Source: Thalassolituus alkanivorans
GTDB taxonomy: Bacteria > Pseudomonadota > Gammaproteobacteria > Pseudomonadales > Oceanobacteraceae
DNA length: 38,931 nt
Reading direction: 5' to 3'
Assembly: GCF_020447205.1 (NCBI RefSeq)
Contig: NZ_JAJAEL010000039.1
Location: 144,176-183,106 of the forward strand
This document shows, piece by piece, positions 13,618 to 21,750 of the stretch. The first letter of the stretch is position 1. Every line of letters starts with the position of its first letter. Below the pieces are notes generated by a model. The model had not been told where the DNA came from and made no database searches. It saw nothing but the letters and a program-made list of their open reading frames with translations. Made by a program: the position numbers and the translations under genes.

Positions 13618-15459
13618 ATGGAAGAAGCTGTTGGTATCCGCTGGCATCATTTTATTACCCGCGTGGCTGTCCGTACTTATCCGGATGCGGCGGTGTTGCT
13701 CAGCGATGAACAGAAAATACTGGCGATGATATTCAGGGCGCTGGGCGGCGATGCCGGGTTGCGTCTCTCGGTTGCTGCTGAGCAACGGGTTAAAGCGTCG
13801 CGCTCGTGGTTGCAGAAGGTGGCAGGTTCCGGCCTGCGTCAGGCGCTGGCGTGGCGCGATCAGGATCATTTATATCTGCCGGATCATATCGACTTTTATC
13901 CGCAGCGGACGCTGAATGCTGACCTGTATCTGTGGCTGGCGGCATTGGCATCCTGCACGCTTCCGGCAGCTGCCGGCTCTGCCCCGTGGTTTGTTGATAA
14001 TCAGCATAGCGTGCAGCATTGTTTGCAACGCTATCCCGGTCTGGTCCCTGTCTACCGGCGTCTGGTTGAGGCCGAGCTGCAACAGAGAGATTTGCGGCTG
14101 ACGCTCAGTGCTGCGGCTTTGCCCAGAGAGATGGCATTACGTGCTGCTCTGAAGGAGCCGGGATCTGTGACTGCGCTGCCTGACGGGCCGGGAGATCCTG
14201 ATCCTGTGCCCCTGTGGTTATATCCGGGCAGAAATCTGGCTCCGCTTCAGCACCGCGGCGATGTACAGGAGCCCGCAGCGTCTGAGGTGCAACAGAAAAG
14301 CACGGCAAATATCCGCCGCCAGGCCGAATTTGCCGATGATCCTGATGGCCGTAATGGCCTGCTGTTATTTCGTCTGGAAAGCTTATTGTCGTGGTCGGAA
14401 TTTATTCCTGTTGACCGTACCGCAGATGATGCTGATGACGCGGATGCCGGAAAAATAGCAGAAGATCTTGATCTGATTACGCTATCGCGGACCCGTGGCA
14501 GTCAGGCTTCAAAAATACGTCTCGATCTGGATCTGCCCAGTGCGGCGGAGGATGACATCCCACTGGGCTCCGGCCTGTCTTACCCGGAGTGGGATTACCG
14601 CCAGCAGCGTTTACGTGAGGACTACTGCCGGGTTATTCCGATGCTGCCGCGCGGTGCTGAGCCAGCTCCTTTACCGGATGAGCTTAAGCAAACTGCGCAG
14701 CGTCTGCGCCGGCAGTTTGCCTGCTTTAACACTCAGCCGGTGCAACTGCGGCGGCAGGTTCAGGGGCAGCAGCTGGATATAAATGCTGCGATTGATCACT
14801 GCACCAGCCGGCTGCAGGGACACGCCGAAAGCGTGGCGCCGGTATGGCGGCAGCAGCGTCGTCAGAACCGTGATCTGGCCTGTCTTGTTCTCGCTGACCT
14901 GTCGCTGTCGACCGACGCCTGGGCCAACAATGATAAGCAGGTTATCGATGTTATCCGCGACAGTCTGCATTTATTGGGGGAGGCACTGGATGCCAGCGGT
15001 GATCGCTTTTCTATGTATGGCTTTTCATCACGCCGGCGCGATCATGTGCGGATTAATATGATCAAAAACTTTAACGAACCCTGGGGTGAAAATGTTCATG
15101 GCCGGATTAAAGCCTTAACGCCCGGCTACTACACGCGCATGGGAGCGGCTATCCGCCAGGCAACCGATATCCTTAATGACCATCCGGCAGAAAAGCGCCT
15201 GCTGCTGATACTGACCGACGGTAAGCCTAATGATCTGGATCTGTATGAAGGTCGTTATGGCCTTGAAGATACCCGGGTATCAATCACCGAGGCTCACCGT
15301 GCAGGAGTAACAACCCACTGTGTCACCATTGATCAGAACAGTGCTGATTATGTTCCCTATGTGTTTGGTCATCAGGGGTACTTCTGTATTAACCGTGCCG
15401 ATCAGCTGCCACGGATACTGCCGAAGCTCTATCTTAATCTGACCGGACTGAACATATGA
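13618..15459 (+). CDS. norD: NorD, vWA-domain cNOR maturation protein
   Basis: NorD partners the NorQ ATPase to activate cNOR. The 613-residue soluble protein has a long poorly conserved N-terminal part and a C-terminal von Willebrand A domain (about residues 420-610). The MIDAS metal site is clear: DLSLS at 427-431 and the later TDGKPND. The length agrees with the family. The start follows CAGGAGTAACTGCG. Its TGA overlaps the next ATG (ATGA), showing translational coupling to norE. Confidence 0.95.
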   Translation: MEEAVGIRWHHFITRVAVRTYPDAAVLLSDEQKILAMIFRALGGDAGLRLSVAAEQRVKASRSWLQKVAGSGLRQALAWRDQDHLYLPDHIDFYPQRTLNADLYLWLAALASCTLPAAAGSAPWFVDNQHSVQHCLQRYPGLVPVYRRLVEAELQQRDLRLTLSAAALPREMALRAALKEPGSVTALPDGPGDPDPVPLWLYPGRNLAPLQHRGDVQEPAASEVQQKSTANIRRQAEFADDPDGRNGLLLFRLESLLSWSEFIPVDRTADDADDADAGKIAEDLDLITLSRTRGSQASKIRLDLDLPSAAEDDIPLGSGLSYPEWDYRQQRLREDYCRVIPMLPRGAEPAPLPDELKQTAQRLRRQFACFNTQPVQLRRQVQGQQLDINAAIDHCTSRLQGHAESVAPVWRQQRRQNRDLACLVLADLSLSTDAWANNDKQVIDVIRDSLHLLGEALDASGDRFSMYGFSSRRRDHVRINMIKNFNEPWGENVHGRIKALTPGYYTRMGAAIRQATDILNDHPAEKRLLLILTDGKPNDLDLYEGRYGLEDTRVSITEAHRAGVTTHCVTIDQNSADYVPYVFGHQGYFCINRADQLPRILPKLYLNLTGLNI

Positions 15460-16037
15460 ACAGCCCGCTGACTCTGAGCGGAAAAGACAAGATCCCGGGC
15501 GATATTGCCCTGTGGTTTTTTCTTTGTGCTGAACTGGCTGTTTTTGGCCTGCTGATCGCCGGCTTCTCTCTGGTTCGCCTCCGGCAGCCTGAGATGTTTC
15601 AGGCCGGCCTGCAGGAGCTGCATGTTTCTGCCGGGGTGATTAATACGATGGCATTGCTGACGGGCAGTTACCTGGTGGCAACAGGCGTTAATAAGCTCCG
15701 CATTCAGGGCGATGGCTGTGCGCGTTATTTTTTCGCGGCATCCGGCTGTGGAATGATCTATGTCATTAGTAAAGTGAGTGAATATCAAACACTCTATAGC
15801 AATGGGTACTCGTTGCACTACGATATATTCTTCGGGTTTTATTTTTTCACGACGTTCTTTCATTTTCTCCATGTGCTTGCCGGAATGATGATTCTTATTA
15901 TTCTCGGCCGCTGGCTGAAAAAGACAGACTCGGACGATGAGCAGAAACTAAAAGCGGCGGAAAGTGCAGCCTCTTACTGGCATATGGTTGACCTGGTGTG
16001 GATCGTTCTTTTCCCGGCGCTTTATGTACTAAGATGA
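15456..16037 (+). CDS. norE: NorE, cytochrome c oxidase subunit III-like protein
   Basis: A 193-residue membrane protein with five hydrophobic helices, similar to subunit III of cytochrome oxidases. Typical blocks include the start of helix 1 (PGDIALWFFLCAELAVFG) and the end YWHMVDLVWIVLFPALY. NorE supports NO reductase activity but is not strictly essential in species studied. It begins inside the norD stop codon (ATGA overlap) and is followed at once by norF. Confidence 0.93.
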   Translation: MNSPLTLSGKDKIPGDIALWFFLCAELAVFGLLIAGFSLVRLRQPEMFQAGLQELHVSAGVINTMALLTGSYLVATGVNKLRIQGDGCARYFFAASGCGMIYVISKVSEYQTLYSNGYSLHYDIFFGFYFFTTFFHFLHVLAGMMILIILGRWLKKTDSDDEQKLKAAESAASYWHMVDLVWIVLFPALYVLR

Positions 16038-16051
16038 AACAGGATGATGCT

Positions 16052-16312
16052 ATGAGCAGTATGGCAGGAACGTCATTAAAGACTTTGTGGTTGTTAATGC
16101 TGTTGCTGACATTGGCTGTTGTTCTCCGCAAGCCGGAGCATCTGATTCTGTTAGCGGTTGCAGCCTGGTTTGCAGCTCTGATAAAAGGTATCTGGATCAT
16201 CCGGTATTTTATGGAGATGAAGCAGGCTCCGCTCTTCTTACAAAGAATTCTGTATGGGTGGTTAATCATAACCATTTCTGCAGTCACATTGACTGCCATC
16301 TGGCAGCTATAA
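16052..16312 (+). CDS. norF: NorF-like small membrane protein (subunit IV type)
   Basis: An 86-residue protein with two to three hydrophobic helices and the [20 protein letters not shown] block typical of cytochrome c oxidase subunit IV/NorF-type proteins. It usually accompanies NorE. I chose the ATG at 16052 because AGGA lies 7 bp before it. An ATG at 16034 overlapping the norE stop is the alternative and would add six residues. Family assignment rests on size, hydrophobicity, this motif and position. Confidence 0.85.
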   Translation: MSSMAGTSLKTLWLLMLLLTLAVVLRKPEHLILLAVAAWFAALIKGIWIIRYFMEMKQAPLFLQRILYGWLIITISAVTLTAIWQL

Positions 16313-16341
16313 GCCTCAGGGCAACCTTAAGGAGATTGATG

Positions 16342-16662
16342 ATGAAAAAAATACTTCTGGCAAGCGCCATTGTTACTATGGCATTCAGTTCTGCCAGCAT
16401 GGCGGCCGGCGATGCAGCTGCCGGACAGGCAAAATCAGGAATTTGCACAGCCTGCCATAATGCTGATGGTAACAGCATGGTTCCAATGTATCCAAAACTG
16501 GCCGGACAGCATGCGACCTATCTTGAAAATGCACTCAAGGCTTATCGCGATGGCCAGAGAACCGGAGGCAATGCAGCCATTATGGCGCCGATGGCAAAAG
16601 GTCTGAGTGATCAGGATATTGCTAACCTTGCTGCCTATTACAGTCAGCAGAAAGCCAAGTAA
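16342..16662 (+). CDS. Small periplasmic cytochrome c (c553/c5 type)
   Basis: A 106-residue class I cytochrome c with a signal peptide ending near ASMA and one heme site, CTACH at 35-39. A C-terminal Met ligand is likely in [10 protein letters not shown]. The block [24 protein letters not shown] is typical of c553/c4-like monoheme proteins. As last gene of the nor operon (29 bp after norF) it is a good candidate electron donor to NorC or NirS; no nirM homologue is seen beside nirS. Two adjacent ATGs occur at 16339 and 16342; the second is better spaced from AAGGAG. Confidence 0.93.
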   Translation: MKKILLASAIVTMAFSSASMAAGDAAAGQAKSGICTACHNADGNSMVPMYPKLAGQHATYLENALKAYRDGQRTGGNAAIMAPMAKGLSDQDIANLAAYYSQQKAK

Positions 16663-16692
16663 CAGGCTTGTCAGGTTGTTTATTTTCGTTTT

Positions 16693-16817
16693 CGAGGTAG
16701 TCAATGCAAGGCAAAAACCGGCGAAAAAGCGCAGTTTACAGGTCGTAAATGAGAATTTTGAGTCGGTTTTTAACACTGCAGTGGCAACGCAGATAGAAAA
16801 TCAACAGCCTGCTAGGG
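16693..16817. repeat. Candidate dispersed intergenic repeat element
   Basis: The segment has a composition and layout that I recall as a common intergenic repeat in marine gammaproteobacteria: a purine-rich start (GGCAAAAACCGGCGAAAAAG), an imperfect inverted repeat GTTTAC-AGGTC-GTAAAT, and an end reading CAACGCAGATAG then TCAACAGCCTGCTAGG. Only one copy is in this window, so repetition itself is not shown here. Recognition is from memory. Confidence 0.4.
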
Positions 16818-16851
16818 GGATGGCCTTTTCTATGGCTGATACCCAAAGAGT

Positions 16852-16899
16852 GAGCCTCTGAATAACGGATCACATCCGTACCGGATTATTCACAGGCTC
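16852..16899. repeat. Branched inverted repeat (possible terminator or REP-like element)
   Basis: The outer arms GAGCCTCTGAATAA (16852-16865) and TTATTCACAGGCTC (16886-16899) pair at 13 of 14 positions. Within the loop CGGAT-CAC-ATCCG (16866-16878) forms a second hairpin. CCTTTTCC follows shortly. It could end the nor operon or be a mobile palindrome. Confidence 0.5.
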
Positions 16900-17071
16900 C
16901 TCACCTTTTCCGCATAAGACCGACATCTTTTCTGAACAGATTGATAGTAAAAAATATCCGGCGTGATATATTAAAACTTCCCCGTAATTAATCCCCGTTT
17001 TTACTAAAAAACGCAGCTGTTTATTGGAAATCAAACTCTGGTATACAGATTTTTTTCAGTGGAGAATTCTT

Positions 17072-17443
17072 ATGAAATATCCGGAAAAACCACTGGTTTA
17101 TTCTTGCTCTGGCTGTTCTCAGGTGGCACAGCTTGCCAACCGGATTGCGGTTTATCTGGATCGTTCAGGTGTAGCAGAAATGTCCTGTATAGCCGGTATT
17201 GGTGGCCAGGTTAAACCTATTATCCGGCTGGCTCAGTCGGGTCGTCCGGTTCTGGCAATTGATGGGTGTCCGCTGCGCTGCGTACAGCGTAGTCTTAACA
17301 GTATTGATGTCACCGAGAGTCATCATCTGTTGCTTTCTGAATATGGCTTAAAAAAACGCCAGGATGAAGAGTATGGCGACGATGTTCTGCTTGATCTGGT
17401 AAACCATATAGAAAGTAAAATTATCCCCGATATTCATTCCTGA
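17072..17443 (+). CDS. DGC-domain putative zinc-binding protein
   Basis: A 123-residue cytoplasmic protein of the DGC family (named for its Asp-Gly-Cys motif). Visible signature: YSCSGCSQVAQLANRIAVYL at the N-terminus, AEMSCIAGIGG in the middle and AIDGCPLRCVQRSL after it, with about five conserved cysteines that probably bind metal. No biochemical role is established. The start at 17072 has GGAG 7 bp upstream; an in-frame upstream ATG at 17024 adds an unlikely extension. It converges on the NarK-type gene with 16 bp between them and stands between the nor operon and the ubi genes, so a role in anaerobic nitrogen-oxide metabolism is possible. Confidence 0.8.
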   Translation: MKYPEKPLVYSCSGCSQVAQLANRIAVYLDRSGVAEMSCIAGIGGQVKPIIRLAQSGRPVLAIDGCPLRCVQRSLNSIDVTESHHLLLSEYGLKKRQDEEYGDDVLLDLVNHIESKIIPDIHS

Positions 17444-17459
17444 TTCTGTATCTTGTCAT

Positions 17460-19052
17460 TCAACTGAGTGATTCCTCTCCCTTTCGCCAGTAAAAAAACC
17501 AGTTAATGATCATCCCTGTCAGGTAAAAAATAGACAGGCCGGATAATACCGCCGCCGGCCCGGCACTTTGCCAGTGATCAGCAAACAATGCAGGAATATA
17601 GAAAAACCCGAAGGACGATATACTGATTATCCATATCAGGCTGTGGTCGGCGTAATTCGCAGGAATCTTCTTAATGGCCAGGCTGGTAATGCTTCCGGAT
17701 GACATGCCAGAAGCAATGAAAAATAACAGGGTAATCATGTAAAAACGAAAGAAATAGAATTCCGGATTCGATGAAGAGAGTGCTGATGTTATGGTCAGAG
17801 CCATGCCGACGGTACTAAGAAAAAGCGCAAACAGTGCCACCTGATGAATCTTTCCCGGATTGATGTGTTTAGACATCCAGCTTCCCGCTGCTCTGGCCGA
17901 AAGCCCTAACAGAGGGCCTATCCAGCAGTAGGACAGGATGGATGGGGCGGCGGGATTGATCCGGCTGCCGGTATGACCATCGGTTGGAATATAGGAAAAG
18001 ATCAGGTCTGTCAGAAGAGGCAGGCTGACGGATAATCCAAGAAAAGAACCATGGCCCATAAGGTACATCAGCGCCAGTATATGGACTTCACGATTAGCCA
18101 GGGCTTTCAGTTGCTGCTCTGCAAATATCTGATTGCCCGCAAGATTCTGCATGGCAAAAATCACGAGGAAAATAACGATAAAAATGCTCATTTCCCTGAC
18201 GGCAGGAAAGGCGCCGGTAATCATGCTGTTATTCGACATATAGGGGATGCCGATGCTGGCCAATATGACCAGCAGAAGCAGTAACCAGGAACGCCCCCAG
18301 GAAGAGATACCGGCCGACCGGGTCAGCATCATATTCTGTATATTAACTGCCGGTGAAAAGCGGTTCAGCCAGGCGGCAAAAAGACACATTCCGGCAATTG
18401 GAAGTATTAACCACTGAAACCAAAGCCCGTGGCCTTCATGGATGATACCGATCAGGTTGCTGCTGTCATGAATAAGAACGTATTCGGTAAAAATATTTTT
18501 TAGTGGTGGATTCCAATAGATGATCGTCGGGATCATTACCATAATCAGAATCAGCCCGGCATCACCCAGTCCAAGGGGCATTTCCTGGGAAATAAAACGC
18601 ATACGGCGCGGATAAATATAGCGGTTGATGCTGGTTATCTGGGGCAGGATAACAGCACCAAAGCCACAGCAGGCTGCCGCTATTCTGAATGCCCAAAGAG
18701 GTGTGTCTGATTCGTTAAAGACCCAGAATATGGCAATCAGCGAAATCCATATTCCAATAATTCCTGACCAGATTACGGCCCGGGTACCCAGCTGAAATAC
18801 CAGAAATCTGCCACACAGACGCAGCGCTGCGCCAGAAAAGCCTGCGATATAAATCAGCGAAAAAAGCTCTTGCGGGCTGAAACCCCAACTGCTGTCGGCC
18901 ATCAGGGCCGAGAGTACTGACCAGCCCATCCATACGGACGAACCGGCAAGTAACAGAATTAATTGCAGAACCGGCAGGTGGCGTACATAACGGTTGCCTG
19001 TATTTTTCCAGAAATCCGTATCGTCCGGCTTCCAGCCTGTCAGATTCGGCAT
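17460..19052 (-). CDS. Divergent NarK-family MFS transporter (nitrate/nitrite type)
   Basis: A 530-residue MFS protein with about 12 helices. The N-terminus LTGWKPDDTDFWKNTGNRYV and the stretches GAALRLCGRFLV (helix 2), GHGSFLGLSVSLPLL and WIGPLLGLSARAAGSWMSK are recognisably NarK-like. The nitrate signature usual in helix 5 (GGNFASSM-type) is replaced by GFGAVILPQITSINRYIYP, and helix 11 (SGMSSGSITSLAIKK) is also altered. Membership is well supported; substrate is not. A GTG at 19067 opens the frame, but ATG at 19052 follows CAGGACTTTAT and gives the family N-terminus. Confidence 0.8.
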   Translation of the reverse strand: MPNLTGWKPDDTDFWKNTGNRYVRHLPVLQLILLLAGSSVWMGWSVLSALMADSSWGFSPQELFSLIYIAGFSGAALRLCGRFLVFQLGTRAVIWSGIIGIWISLIAIFWVFNESDTPLWAFRIAAACCGFGAVILPQITSINRYIYPRRMRFISQEMPLGLGDAGLILIMVMIPTIIYWNPPLKNIFTEYVLIHDSSNLIGIIHEGHGLWFQWLILPIAGMCLFAAWLNRFSPAVNIQNMMLTRSAGISSWGRSWLLLLLVILASIGIPYMSNNSMITGAFPAVREMSIFIVIFLVIFAMQNLAGNQIFAEQQLKALANREVHILALMYLMGHGSFLGLSVSLPLLTDLIFSYIPTDGHTGSRINPAAPSILSYCWIGPLLGLSARAAGSWMSKHINPGKIHQVALFALFLSTVGMALTITSALSSSNPEFYFFRFYMITLLFFIASGMSSGSITSLAIKKIPANYADHSLIWIISISSFGFFYIPALFADHWQSAGPAAVLSGLSIFYLTGMIINWFFYWRKGEESLS

Positions 19053-19193
19053 ATAAAGTCCTGCCACTAAGCCATATAGAATAGGCTACGATGACAGAAT
19101 TAAGGGCAAAAACAATTCGGCTGCAGAGATACTCCGCCCCCACCAGATAGGTATGCCAGATACTCATTCTGAGATATTGGCACAGGTGCTGAC

Positions 19194-20072
19194 TCAGGTT
19201 TCAACCGTCAGCATTCCGGCAAGGCGATTCCAATAACCATTGCTGTCTCCTGCTGCGAGTTTGACCGGATGCTTACCGCGGATGTTTTCCCGGAAACGGT
19301 CCAGCCAATCCAGGGTGCCTTCCGGTTCCGGACTCAGGCGGACAATATCGACCAGCCGGTGCATGGAAGGTAAATCATTGATCAGGTTGTAACGCTGGCC
19401 TGACTGGGTCTGGATACCATTTAAGACAAATACCTGTTTACCATCCTGACTGTGTACCTCCCTGCCTTTGGGATAATTAATGCAGCACAGTTCGCACTGA
19501 TCCTTTTGCCGGTCTTCTGAGCGTGCAGTAAAGCAGCGGGCTGACCAGGCCAGAGGCAAATGACCAAAAGCAAACACTTCTGTTTCAAAGCAACTGCGGA
19601 TATCACGCACGACTTCCTGTTCGAGCAATGTTTTCAGCCAGTCACGGGAAAGCTCCACAGGCATTACCCAGCGTTTCAGGCCGGAATTTACCAGATATTT
19701 CAGCGTGTGCTGGTTGTAACAGTTGATTGCCGGGCCGGCGATAAACGGCAGGTTTCTTTCCTGTGCAAGCTGCACGGCGCCAATATCATTGGCTTCAATA
19801 ACAAATTCACCGTTATCAATATAACGTGCCATTTCCCGCAGTAAGGCCGGGCTCTCAAGCAGGGTCATTGTCGACAGGCAGACCTGCTTTCCTGCCTCCC
19901 GCAATTTAAATGCTATATCCAGATAATCCTGTAAGTTCAGTTCCCTTCGTTTGCTGCAGACCGTTTCGCCAAGATAAACAATGTCGATATCAGAGGCGGC
20001 CACACCGTCATAAAACTTCAGAACGGTATTTTTAGGCCAGTAATACTGAATTGCACCGAGAGAAAATTTCAT
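19194..20072 (-). CDS. ubiV: UbiV, O2-independent ubiquinone biosynthesis protein
   Basis: U32-peptidase-family Fe-S protein that, with UbiU, hydroxylates the ubiquinone ring without oxygen. The 292 residues carry cysteines at 39, 180, 193 and 196/197 (ETVCSKRRE; SARCFTARSEDRQKDQCELCC split at residue 180-197), the same layout as the [4Fe-4S] ligands known from E. coli UbiV. The start ATG at 20072 follows GGAAATAAATA and lies 3 bp after the ubiU stop. The pair forms a heterodimer in E. coli. Presence beside nir, nor and nos genes fits the need for ubiquinone in denitrification. Confidence 0.95.
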   Translation of the reverse strand: MKFSLGAIQYYWPKNTVLKFYDGVAASDIDIVYLGETVCSKRRELNLQDYLDIAFKLREAGKQVCLSTMTLLESPALLREMARYIDNGEFVIEANDIGAVQLAQERNLPFIAGPAINCYNQHTLKYLVNSGLKRWVMPVELSRDWLKTLLEQEVVRDIRSCFETEVFAFGHLPLAWSARCFTARSEDRQKDQCELCCINYPKGREVHSQDGKQVFVLNGIQTQSGQRYNLINDLPSMHRLVDIVRLSPEPEGTLDWLDRFRENIRGKHPVKLAAGDSNGYWNRLAGMLTVET

Positions 20073-20075
20073 TAT

Positions 20076-21071
20076 TTATTTCCATTTCCGGTGGTAAGCG
20101 CCAAGTGTGGTCTGGCTGCCTTCCGATAATGAATTCAGAACCTGATTCCATTCATCCTTTACCCGGAATCGTTGCGGATCTTCCTGAACGGCATCAATTG
20201 CCTGGCGCCATACCCGGGTAATTTTTTCCACGTAGGCAGGGCTGCGCTGGCGCCCTTCGATTTTCAGCGAGGCAATGCCTTCATTGAATAATTCCGGTAG
20301 CAGTTCCAGAGTATTCAGGCTTGTTGGCTCTTCAAGCACATTGTACAAATCGTTTCCGACCTGAAAGCGTCCTTTGCACAATGTGGGATAGCCGGCATTT
20401 TCATCAGCATTAAAGCGATCAATCATGACGCCGTTGAGGCGCGACTCCAGCGATCCGTCTGCTTTCTCATCCCAGCGGACATAGGCAGCCGGAGAGCAGA
20501 CGCCAGCAGTATTCGGTGACTCACCGGTCATATAAGAGCTGAGATAGCAGCGGCCTTCAGCCATAATGCAGAGGCTGCCGAATGCAAAAACCTCCAGCGG
20601 CATATCTGAAATCCGCGCTAATGATTTTACCTGCTGCATCGATAATACCCGCGGCAGTACCACGCGGGAGATTCCCAGATTGCGGTAAAAATCAATAGCG
20701 GCAGGATTGGTTGCAGAAGCCTGAACGGACAGATGCTTTTCAACTTTTGGATAACGGTCATGTGCGTATGCCAGCAGTGAGATATCGGCAAGTATCAGGA
20801 CATCGGCCCCGGCTCTTACTGCGGTATCAACGGATTTCTGCCAGCGCTCCCAGCCGTCTGTATGCGCAAATGTGTTGATGGCAACATGGATTTTCCGTCC
20901 ATGTTTGTGCGTATAAGCAACGGCTTCATCTAACCCTGAACCTGCCAGGTTCAGGCCGGCGAAGTGGCGGGCATTGGTATCTCCCCGAAGGCCAACATAT
21001 ACCGCATCAGCACCCTGGTTTATTGCCGCTTTTAAGGCAGGAAGGCTTCCCGCAGGGCAAAGCAATTCCAT
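20076..21071 (-). CDS. ubiU: UbiU, O2-independent ubiquinone biosynthesis protein
   Basis: A 331-residue U32-family partner of UbiV. Cysteines at 168, 175, 192 and 232 (GSLCIMAEGRC, AGVCSPA, TLCKGRF) match the [4Fe-4S] ligand set known in E. coli UbiU. The N-terminus MELLCPAGSLPALKAAINQG is that of the family. The long family peptidases such as YegQ/TrhP are about 450 residues, so the length also supports UbiU. It is the first gene of ubiUV and diverges from ubiT across a 174-bp structured region. Confidence 0.96.
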   Translation of the reverse strand: MELLCPAGSLPALKAAINQGADAVYVGLRGDTNARHFAGLNLAGSGLDEAVAYTHKHGRKIHVAINTFAHTDGWERWQKSVDTAVRAGADVLILADISLLAYAHDRYPKVEKHLSVQASATNPAAIDFYRNLGISRVVLPRVLSMQQVKSLARISDMPLEVFAFGSLCIMAEGRCYLSSYMTGESPNTAGVCSPAAYVRWDEKADGSLESRLNGVMIDRFNADENAGYPTLCKGRFQVGNDLYNVLEEPTSLNTLELLPELFNEGIASLKIEGRQRSPAYVEKITRVWRQAIDAVQEDPQRFRVKDEWNQVLNSLSEGSQTTLGAYHRKWK

Positions 21072-21245
21072 AGTATTTCCGCCATGATAGGACCTAAGAC
21101 ACTATTGATATGTTAATGAAATCAGGTGACCGCCGCTAAGCCCACGAATAGGTAGGTTTGAACTACCCATTAATGGGCTTTGCCCATTGGCTTAAGAATT
21201 TTTTATTCTGGAGGAAATACAGGTGCTGGGGTATGAAGGTTCGTT
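21072..21245. promoter_or_regulatory. Divergent ubiU/ubiT control region with overlapping hairpins
   Basis: The region holds GGTAG-N7-CTACC (21151-21167), the palindrome CCCATTAATGGG (21166-21177) and AATGGGC-TTT-GCCCATT (21172-21188). The last two share AATGGG, so they cannot form together. Outer arms TAAGCC (21137-21142) and GGCTTA (21189-21194) enclose all of them. A T-run at 21199-21204 follows. A lone TTGAT half-site is at 21105-21109. In E. coli these genes respond to FNR; here only the half-site is seen. Confidence 0.45.
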
Positions 21246-21734
21246 ATGCTTTCCCGGAAATTTCATAGGGCCGCAGGTGACAGGCTGGTAAAACTACCTG
21301 AGAAAATAACCCGCTATACGCCCGATTTTATTCTTGAGCAGGTAATCGCATCTGCACTTAATCATCTTCTTGGAAAAGAGCTGTCTGCCGGAGAACTTGA
21401 TTTTCTTGAGCGCAAGCTGGCGACGGTTAATATCCGTGATCTGAACTTCTCATTTACCGTTACGGCTTATGATAAAAGAATCAAAGTGATGATCCCGGCG
21501 CAGATCTCAGAGGTTACTCTGCGCACAGATCAGCAATCGTTGCTGGAAATGCTGCATAACGAAGTGGATCCGGATACGCTGTTTTTCCAGCGTCGGCTGT
21601 TAATAACAGGTAACACCGAGCTCGGGCTGTATCTGAAAAACTTTATCGACAGTCTGGAGCTGATGGGGAGAATTCCGGCCCCGGTTATGAAATTAATCAG
21701 CCGCATTCATAAACAGAGCCAGAAGTCGCTATAA
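21246..21734 (+). CDS. ubiT: UbiT, SCP2-domain ubiquinone biosynthesis accessory protein
   Basis: A 162-residue SCP2-type lipid-binding protein. UbiT is the anaerobic counterpart of UbiJ and is required with UbiU and UbiV in E. coli and Pseudomonas aeruginosa. The region from about residue 30 to 130 carries the SCP2 fold features: alternating strands such as LNFSFTVTAYDKRIKVMI, the block RRLLITGNTELGLYLKNFID, and a hydrophobic C-terminus. The start follows AAGGTTCGTT. It diverges from ubiUV. Confidence 0.93.
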   Translation: MLSRKFHRAAGDRLVKLPEKITRYTPDFILEQVIASALNHLLGKELSAGELDFLERKLATVNIRDLNFSFTVTAYDKRIKVMIPAQISEVTLRTDQQSLLEMLHNEVDPDTLFFQRRLLITGNTELGLYLKNFIDSLELMGRIPAPVMKLISRIHKQSQKSL

Positions 21735-21750
21735 ATCAGCAAAGGGCAAA

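Larger units (their letters stand above)
16663..17071. other. Non-coding region after the nor operon (409 bp)
   Basis: No gene is supported here. It contains a candidate dispersed element at about 16693-16817 and a branched inverted repeat at 16852-16899, both listed separately. An AT-rich stretch at 16960-16990 may hold the promoter of the next gene. A frame open through 16607-16861 has no family and runs through the repeat, so I do not call it. Confidence 0.5.

Noticed and set aside
16607..16861. Open frame running from the cytochrome gene into the candidate repeat
   Set aside because: Its product is a translation of non-coding repeat DNA, with no ribosome site or family match.
16941..16954. 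TTGAT-AGTA-AAAAA as an FNR-like site before the DGC gene
   Set aside because: Only one half-site is good; the AT-rich context makes a chance match likely.
21151..21167. tRNA T-arm remnant before ubiT
   Set aside because: The 5-bp stem and 7-base loop resemble a T arm, but the loop does not match the TTCRANY pattern and no other tRNA parts are near.
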